In this document: in pieces, positions 7,524 through 11,606 of the stretch
How positions within the stretch are numbered: the stretch's first letter is position 1
Layout: each line of letters begins with the position of its first letter
Assembly (NCBI GenBank): GCA_002439165.1
Contig: DJTE01000022.1
Coordinates: 1-11,606, forward strand
DNA: 11,606 nt
Origin: Chryseobacterium indologenes
GTDB taxonomy: Bacteria; Bacteroidota; Bacteroidia; Flavobacteriales; Weeksellaceae
Direction: 5' to 3'
Program-made: the position numbers and the translations under genes
The notes under the pieces: generated by a model
Told to the model about the DNA's origin: nothing
Database searches by the model: none
Seen by the model: the letters and a program-made list of their open reading frames with translations, nothing else

Positions 7524-7550
7524 AGGCCGGATGAAATATCTGGCCTTTTT
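7524..7550 (+). terminator. Intrinsic terminator of pdxJ
   Basis: AGGCCGGAT (7524-7532) pairs with ATCTGGCCT (7538-7546) through nine pairs including one G-T, with loop GAAAT (7533-7537). A T-run follows at 7546-7550. It separates pdxJ from the hydrolase gene. Confidence 0.88.
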
Positions 7551-7666
7551 CGTTTTTTAACCTTTGGCAAAACTGTTTATTAAAGAGGGGAGTATGCCAT
7601 CTTTCTATGTCTGATTGGTTTACTTGCTGATCATCAATCTTAAATTCTAATTTTTAAATCAAAACA

Positions 7667-8446
7667 ATGGAAATTTTAAACTCAAAAATATTTGGTGAAA
7701 ACTTAACGGAAACACCGCTTCTTGTTTTCCACGGGTTATTTGGAATGCTTGACAACTGGGGAAGTTTCGGGAAAGACCTGGGAGAATATCTTCCGGTACA
7801 TTTGATCGACCTCAGAAACCACGGCAGAAGTTTTCACTCAGACCAGATGTCTCATGATGATCTTGCGGATGACATTGCCCGTTATATGGATCATTATGAA
7901 ATTCAGAAAGCCCATGTTTTAGGACACTCGCTGGGTGGGAAAGCAGTAATGCAGTTCGCTATAAAATACCCTGAACGGGTAAAAAAACTGATCGTGGTAG
8001 ATATTTCCCCGAAAGCTTATCCTCCTCATCATCAGGGAATCATCAAAGCACTGGAAACGGTGAATTTTGATACAGTTGGTTCAAGAAGTGATGTGGAAGC
8101 TGCCCTTGCCCAATATATCCCTGAAAAATCTACCATTCAGTTCCTGGCTAAAAACCTGTATTGGGATGATAATAAAAAACTGAACTGGAGGTTCAATCTT
8201 AAAACACTTTCTGAAAAATATAACGAATTTGTTTCAAATGCCATAAAGTTCGGAGTATTTGAAGGAGATACCCTATTTATTGCAGGAGAAAAATCAAACT
8301 ATATCCTGCCACAGGATGAATACGGTATCAAACAGCAATTTCCGAAAGCCAGGATAGTTACTGTAAAAAATGCAGGACATTGGGTGCAGGCTGAAAATCC
8401 AGTTGATTTTGCGATTTTTGTTAAGCAGTTTTTAGGTTTGGATTAA
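7667..8446 (+). CDS. Alpha/beta-fold hydrolase, YbfF-like esterase
   Basis: The 259-residue protein is a full-length alpha/beta hydrolase resembling the acyl esterase YbfF. It has the oxyanion strand LLVFHGLFGMLDNW (18-31), the IDLRNHGRS segment (47-55), the nucleophile elbow GHSLGG with Ser88, and the late catalytic His238 in VKNAGHWVQAENP. The acid is probably Asp112 in VVDISP, since the usual position after the later strand (FIAGEKSNYI) has no Asp or Glu; I recall YbfF using an equivalent early Asp. No signal peptide, so it is cytoplasmic. The natural substrate is unknown. It is separated from pdxJ by a terminator and precedes the graspetide cluster by 116 bases in the same direction. No sequence evidence ties it to that cluster. 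Confidence 0.9.
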   Translation: MEILNSKIFGENLTETPLLVFHGLFGMLDNWGSFGKDLGEYLPVHLIDLRNHGRSFHSDQMSHDDLADDIARYMDHYEIQKAHVLGHSLGGKAVMQFAIKYPERVKKLIVVDISPKAYPPHHQGIIKALETVNFDTVGSRSDVEAALAQYIPEKSTIQFLAKNLYWDDNKKLNWRFNLKTLSEKYNEFVSNAIKFGVFEGDTLFIAGEKSNYILPQDEYGIKQQFPKARIVTVKNAGHWVQAENPVDFAIFVKQFLGLD

Positions 8447-8525
8447 ATTAATTCTATGTTTTTCATATTTTAGTTAAAATTTTCTTAAAATAAGGTAATA
8501 TTTCCCCGTGTGATGAAATTTTTTG

Positions 8526-8533
8526 TACTTTAG
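8526..8533 (+). promoter_or_regulatory. Possible -7 box (TACTTTAG) of the graspetide precursor operon
   Basis: TACTTTAG matches TAnnTTTG at seven of eight positions and sits 29 bases before the first precursor ATG in an AT-rich gap. No TTTG is seen at the -33 distance. It partly overlaps the left arm of a 9-bp inverted repeat. Tentative. Confidence 0.35.
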
Positions 8534-8551
8534 TTTTAGAGAAAAACTAAA
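8529..8551. promoter_or_regulatory. Inverted repeat in the precursor operon promoter/5' leader
   Basis: TTTAGTTTT (8529-8537) and AAAACTAAA (8543-8551) form a perfect 9-bp dyad around AGAGA. It overlaps the candidate -7 box and ends 11 bases before the ATG. As DNA it could be an operator; as RNA, a weak AT-rich hairpin. There is no proper U-tract, so it is not a convincing terminator. Confidence 0.5.
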
Positions 8552-8562
8552 AATATTAACTT

Positions 8563-8805
8563 ATGGAAAAGAAAAACTCAAAAAAACCGTTCTTTGCTTC
8601 GTTTTTAGAGAAACAAATTCAGGATCCTGAAAAAATCCAGGGAGGTGGAACCACCGATCCCTCTATGGATATTGTCACACTGCCGACAAAAGATCAGCTG
8701 ACATCGGTTACGCTTGACAATGTAACTCTTCCCATCAGGGATAACGTTGTGACAATGAAACATCCTTCCGACAGTGACGAGGCCGGAGAACTGGATTATC
8801 TGTAA
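8563..8805 (+). CDS. cdnA: Graspetide precursor peptide 1 (chryseoviridin-like, multicore)
   Basis: This 80-residue precursor has a Lys-rich start, the ligase-binding helix PFFASFLEKQ (9-18), a DPEKIQGGG linker (GGG at 27-29) and then the core. Four modules start at 31, 39, 47 and 55, exactly eight residues apart: TDPSMD, TLPTKD, TSVTLD and TLPIRD. A microviridin-like core TMKHPSDSDE (64-73) and the tail AGELDYL follow. By homology to microviridins, Thr64-Asp70 and Ser69-Asp72 esters and a Lys66-Glu73 amide are expected, with a Thr-to-Asp ester in each module. Module 3 lacks the Pro. It is the first gene of a run of three paralogues and two ATP-grasp ligases. The symbol follows the C. gregarium naming and does not imply a specific orthologue. 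Confidence 0.93.
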   Translation: MEKKNSKKPFFASFLEKQIQDPEKIQGGGTTDPSMDIVTLPTKDQLTSVTLDNVTLPIRDNVVTMKHPSDSDEAGELDYL

Positions 8806-8846
8806 CCACAAAACCACAGAAATTTTACTAACCAAACTAAAATACT

Positions 8847-9077
8847 ATGAAAAAGAACAATTCTAAGAAACCGTTTTTTGCTTCATTTCTTGAAAAGCAG
8901 ATTAATGATCCTGAAAAAGTACAGGGAGGGGGAACCACTCCTGATACTGACGTGATCACACACCCTGCGACAGATGCTTCTACATCACCTATTTTGGATA
9001 ACATGACAACCCCGAAACAGGATTATATCGAAACTAAGAAGTATCCGTCCGACAGTGATGAAGCCGGAAATTTTTAA
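8847..9077 (+). CDS. cdnA: Graspetide precursor peptide 2 (chryseoviridin-like, multicore)
   Basis: This 76-residue paralogue has nearly the same leader as the first precursor (PFFASFLEKQ at 9-18, DPEKVQGGG). It is the most regular of the three. Modules TTPDTD, THPATD, TSPILD and TTPKQD start at residues 30, 38, 46 and 54, all with the central Pro and an exact eight-residue period. TKKYPSDSDE (63-72) and a short tail AGNF follow. Expected rings are one Thr-Asp ester per module plus the tricyclic terminal core (Thr63-Asp69, Ser68-Asp71, Lys65-Glu72). It starts 41 bases after the first precursor; the leader AAACTAAAATA just before the ATG resembles the one before the first precursor. Only 18 bases separate it from the third. 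Confidence 0.93.
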   Translation: MKKNNSKKPFFASFLEKQINDPEKVQGGGTTPDTDVITHPATDASTSPILDNMTTPKQDYIETKKYPSDSDEAGNF

Positions 9078-9095
9078 CCCCCAAATTCTATTATT

Positions 9096-9326
9096 ATGAA
9101 AAACAAAAATTCAAAAAAGAAACCGTTTTTTGCAGCTTTCCTTGAAAAGCAGGTTACAGATCCTGAAACTGTAAAAGGCGGAGAATCAGGAATTATCACC
9201 ATCCCCGAAAGAGATGTGATTACAAGACCGTCAATCGATACAGCAACCTCTCCGAAATTAGATATGGATCATACCTTAAAGTATCCGTCAGACGGAGATG
9301 ATGATTCACCTACTGTTCCGTTTTAA
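9096..9326 (+). CDS. cdnA: Graspetide precursor peptide 3 (chryseoviridin-like, multicore)
   Basis: This 76-residue paralogue has PFFAAFLEKQ at 10-19 and KGGE at 27-30. Only three modules are present: TIPERD, TRPSID and TSPKLD at 35, 43 and 51, again exactly eight residues apart. The terminal core is TLKYPSDGDDD (60-70) with tail SPTVPF. It has the best match to the microviridin TxKYPSD motif, yet the residue expected to accept the lysine amide (Glu13 of microviridin) is Asp69. It is the most divergent copy: an extra Lys, GGE instead of GGG, and a spacer of ESGII. It ends 30 bases before a strong terminator that precedes the ligase genes. Confidence 0.92.
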   Translation: MKNKNSKKKPFFAAFLEKQVTDPETVKGGESGIITIPERDVITRPSIDTATSPKLDMDHTLKYPSDGDDDSPTVPF

Positions 9327-9356
9327 TAACAGATAACAACGTTAATACAATCATAT

Positions 9357-9387
9357 AAAGGAAACTTACCACTAAGTTTCCTTTTTT
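9357..9387 (+). terminator. Intrinsic terminator between precursor and ligase genes
   Basis: AAAGGAAACTTA (9357-9368) pairs perfectly with TAAGTTTCCTTT (9373-9384) around the CCAC loop, giving 12 bp, and merges into a T-run at 9382-9387. The ligase ATG follows 14 bases later with no recognisable promoter in between, so the structure probably acts as a leaky intra-operon terminator. Confidence 0.88.
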
Positions 9388-9401
9388 AATAAAACCGGCA
9401 A

Positions 9402-10358
9402 ATGATTCTCTGTATAACCCATTCACAGGACTTTTATAATATCGATATCTTTTTTGAATATCTTACCTCCAGGAATATTCCATATTTCAGACTGAACTCA
9501 GACCGTATGAACCATCTTCAGAAAATAAGTGTGAATGAAGATTCATTCGAGCTTACCGACGAAGAAGGAAATACCATTCATTCTGATGAGATAAAAGCCG
9601 TATGGCACAGAAAAGCCTGGGGAATAAAAGCCCCTGAGGAACTGGATAAAGACTATGAAAAAATATTCCTTAAAGGTTATGAAAATATCCGTTATAACCT
9701 TATTACTGTGCTGGAAGACATTCCATGGATCAATCCTTATGAAAATGAGCGGAAGATTGATGGAAATAAAATGCTTCAGTTGAAGCTCGCCAAAAAAAAC
9801 GGCTTAACTGTCCCTGAAACTCTTTTTTCAAACGATGAAGAAAAGATACTTGCCTTTTTTCACACCATATGCGAGGGAAAAGCAGTGGCAAAACTGCACA
9901 GCCTGACCACAAAGTCTATGAGCGGAGAAAGCCTGATATCAACAATGGTCATTGAGGAAACAACATTGGATCATATCTCGGATATCGCATACTGCCCGAT
10001 GATCTTTCAGCCTTATATTGATAAAGAATATGAACTCCGCATCGTATATATCGCAGGTGAGTTTTTTACCGGAAAGATCAATAACAGTGAGCATGCCGAC
10101 TGGAGAATTGCCCGTGAAGGCCAGTTCTGGTCAGCATATGAACTGCCGCAGTCCGTTAAAACAGGATTAACCTCCATGATGGAAGAAATGGGGCTGTATA
10201 TCGGAGCCATCGATATGATCAGAGGAAAAGACGGGGAATATTATTTTCTTGAGGTAAATCCTCAGGGAGAATGGGGAATGCTGCAGAAAGAACTGAATTT
10301 TCCCATAGCAGAAAGAATTGCCGACAATCTTATAAAAAGAATCCATACCCATGAATAA
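9402..10358 (+). CDS. cdnB: ATP-grasp graspetide ligase, MdnB/MvdC type (likely lactam-forming)
   Basis: The 318-residue protein has the ATP-grasp RiPP ligase plan: an N-terminal pre-ATP-grasp domain opening MILCITHSQDF, AVWHRKAW (66-73), the lid/nucleotide region AVAKLHSLTTKSMS (161-174), CPMIFQPYIDKEYELRI (198-214, leader-binding area), HADWR (231-235), and metal/ATP residues Asp271 (GAIDMI) and Glu284/Asn286 (FLEVNPQGEWGML). The KLxxLTTxSM and EVNPxGEWGML signatures are those I know from the microviridin MdnB/MvdC branch, which makes the Lys-Glu amide. The role here is inferred from that similarity. It starts just past the terminator and overlaps the next gene by 8 bases (ATGAATAA), suggesting translational coupling. 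The symbol is by analogy with mdnB. Confidence 0.92.
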   Translation: MILCITHSQDFYNIDIFFEYLTSRNIPYFRLNSDRMNHLQKISVNEDSFELTDEEGNTIHSDEIKAVWHRKAWGIKAPEELDKDYEKIFLKGYENIRYNLITVLEDIPWINPYENERKIDGNKMLQLKLAKKNGLTVPETLFSNDEEKILAFFHTICEGKAVAKLHSLTTKSMSGESLISTMVIEETTLDHISDIAYCPMIFQPYIDKEYELRIVYIAGEFFTGKINNSEHADWRIAREGQFWSAYELPQSVKTGLTSMMEEMGLYIGAIDMIRGKDGEYYFLEVNPQGEWGMLQKELNFPIAERIADNLIKRIHTHE

Positions 10359-11355
10359 AATTTTAATTATTACCCATACCGCAGATAACTTCTCCATTGA
10401 AAAAGTAACAGAATACATAGAAAAAAACGGCTGTGAGGTCATCCGCTTTGATGTTGACCTTTACCCGCTTCAAAACAAACTCACCACTTCTTTTCAGGAT
10501 GGTGAATGGGTAAGTATTCTTGAAACACCAGAAGCTAAACACCGCCTGGATGATATTGCTGCCGTATGGTATAGAAGGGCATACAATATGGGCCACGGAC
10601 TTAAAGAAGAAATGGACCCTAAATTCTTCGGAGCTGCAATGGGAGAGATCCGGAATACCCTTTTTGGATTCCTGGAATCGATAGATACTTACGCTCTCGG
10701 AAAACCGAGCGTTTACAGGAGATTAGACAGTAAGGAAGAACAGCTGAAGATCGCTGACAAAATAGGCCTTAAAATTCCTGAATCCTGCATTACAAACAAC
10801 CCGGAGGAAGCAAGGAAGTTTATTCTGAAGCATCAGAATGTAATCGCCAAAATGCAGACCGGATTTGCTATTTATGAAGATGGAGTAGAATGCGTGGTGT
10901 TCACCAATGTCGTAAGTGAAGACAACCTTGAAGAGCTGGACTCACTCCTGTACTGTCCGATGCAGTTTCAGAAGAAAATTGAAAAGAAAAAAGAACTCCG
11001 CGTAACCGTTGTGGGCCGCGATGTTTATACTTTTGAAATCGATTCCCAGCAGTCTGAAGAAGCCAAAATAGACTGGCGAAAAGACGGGGTAAACCTTATT
11101 AAAAAATGGGAGAGAACAGAATTGCCAGCAGACATTGAAGCGAAAATCCTGGAACTTCTGGACGTTTATAATGTTGATTACGGGGCTATTGATATCATCG
11201 TTTCCCCGGAAGATGAATATTACTTTATCGAAATCAATGCTGCCGGCGAGTTTTTCTGGCTGGATAATCTTACAGAAGGGCATCTTATCTCAAAAAGTAT
11301 TGCCGATGTTCTTTGTGATAAGGCTCCGAGAAGAAATAATATGGTCTTAGCTTAA
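10351..11355 (+). CDS. cdnC: ATP-grasp graspetide ligase, MdnC/MvdD/CdnC type (ester-forming)
   Basis: The 334-residue protein is homologous to the first ligase but carries signatures of the ester-forming branch: AVWYRRA (71-77), IAKMQTGFAIYEDG (165-178), YCPMQFQKKIEKKKELRVTV (201-220, the region that in MdnC/CdnC docks the PFFAxFL leader helix), KIDWRKDG (239-246), YGAIDIIVSP (277-286) and FIEINAAGEFFWLD (292-305). Enzymes of this branch phosphorylate Asp/Glu side chains with ATP and join them to Thr/Ser hydroxyls. CdnC of C. gregarium is known to form both the repeated small rings and the esters of the terminal core, so this gene is the likely maker of all Thr-Asp esters here. It overlaps the upstream ligase by 8 bases and is the last recognisable gene in the window. 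Confidence 0.93.
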   Translation: MNKILIITHTADNFSIEKVTEYIEKNGCEVIRFDVDLYPLQNKLTTSFQDGEWVSILETPEAKHRLDDIAAVWYRRAYNMGHGLKEEMDPKFFGAAMGEIRNTLFGFLESIDTYALGKPSVYRRLDSKEEQLKIADKIGLKIPESCITNNPEEARKFILKHQNVIAKMQTGFAIYEDGVECVVFTNVVSEDNLEELDSLLYCPMQFQKKIEKKKELRVTVVGRDVYTFEIDSQQSEEAKIDWRKDGVNLIKKWERTELPADIEAKILELLDVYNVDYGAIDIIVSPEDEYYFIEINAAGEFFWLDNLTEGHLISKSIADVLCDKAPRRNNMVLA

Positions 11356-11606
11356 CGAAAGACAGAGATTTTATAGCTCTTGAGTTAAAAAATGAATTTT
11401 GTTGGATAACGCCAAGACGCAAGGCTTTTGACCTGCTATTCTGCTTTTAAGGCGCAAGAAAATCCAAGATTTTCAACAAGTAATACAGTATGAAATTTTA
11501 TCGGAGATAAAATCCTCGCGCCTTATACCCATACAGCTGGAAAAAAATAGCGCCTTTGCGCAAGCTCCAACAAAAAATATATAGATCAAAAAGATCTGCG
11601 TCATCC
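11356..11606. repeat. Non-coding region with GCGCAA/GCGCCTT repeats and hairpins
   Basis: No convincing gene is seen. Short related motifs recur in both orientations: GACGCAAGGC (about 11415), TAAGGCGC (11448-11455), its exact complement GCGCCTTA (11518-11525), then GCGCCTTTGCGCAAG (about 11551). ATTTTATC (11495-11502) and GATAAAAT (11506-11513) form an 8-bp hairpin with loop GGA. The end ATCTGCGTCATCC also resembles intergenic repeats I have seen in Chryseobacterium genomes. I read this as a dispersed non-coding repeat mosaic after the ligase operon; no U-tailed terminator is evident. Confidence 0.5.

Noticed and set aside
7667..8446. Alpha/beta hydrolase as a dedicated graspetide hydrolase or immunity enzyme
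   Set aside because: Same orientation only; it looks like a housekeeping YbfF-type esterase and I see no shared regulatory element or overlap with the cluster.
8653..9281. DNA tandem repeat or CRISPR-like array in the precursor cores
   Set aside because: The eight-residue period is a protein-level pattern; the 24-base units are too diverged to be a nucleotide repeat, and there are no spacers or cas genes.
8563..9326. Class II bacteriocin or other double-glycine peptides
   Set aside because: The GG motif alone suggested this, but the PFFAxFLEKQ helix, TxKxPSD core and adjacent ATP-grasp genes fit graspetides far better.
9402..11355. RimK or glutathione-synthetase-type ATP-grasp enzymes
   Set aside because: The signatures AVW[HY]R[KR], EVNPxGEWGML and EINAAGEFFWLD, plus the neighbouring precursors, point to the MdnB/MdnC ligases.

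Overview
The window looks like a chromosomal segment of a Chryseobacterium-like flavobacterium (Bacteroidota). I infer this from moderate-to-low GC, near absence of Shine-Dalgarno sites, TAnnTTTG promoter boxes typical of the phylum, an Smr-less MutS2, and above all a chryseoviridin-like graspetide cluster. The taxonomic call is an inference; there is no rRNA or other marker gene.

Layout. Bases 1-183 hold the 3' end of an unidentified forward gene. A bidirectional hairpin terminator (182-212) separates it from mutS2 on the minus strand (235-2382). A GNAT acetyltransferase gene (2469) diverges from mutS2 and is followed by a membrane-anchored hypothetical protein (3061) and uracil-DNA glycosylase ung (3655-4296). 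The ung 3' end overlaps a convergent minus-strand pair, a DUF456 membrane protein and a lipoprotein. Then come a YbdG/MscM-type mechanosensitive channel (5421-6689), pdxJ for vitamin B6 synthesis (6795-7514) with a clear terminator, and a YbfF-like alpha/beta hydrolase (7667-8446). This first 8.4 kb is ordinary housekeeping content.

The notable locus is 8526-11355, a graspetide (omega-ester RiPP) cluster. Three tandem paralogous precursor genes encode proteins with a PFFAxFLEKQ ligase-recognition helix, a GG motif, then three or four TxPxxD modules at an exact eight-residue period, and a terminal microviridin-type core (TxKxPSDxD[ED]). Two overlapping ATP-grasp ligase genes follow: the first resembles the microviridin lactam ligase MdnB/MvdC, the second the ester ligase MdnC/MvdD/CdnC. 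A strong intrinsic terminator sits between precursors and ligases and probably limits ligase expression relative to substrate. No transporter, protease or acetyltransferase for the product lies in the window.

The organisation agrees with chryseoviridin, described from Chryseobacterium gregarium, so the class is known. The particular core sequences, the degenerate modules and the terminator layout are what may be new. The last 250 bases are non-coding, with GCGCAA/GCGCCTT-type repeats and hairpins.
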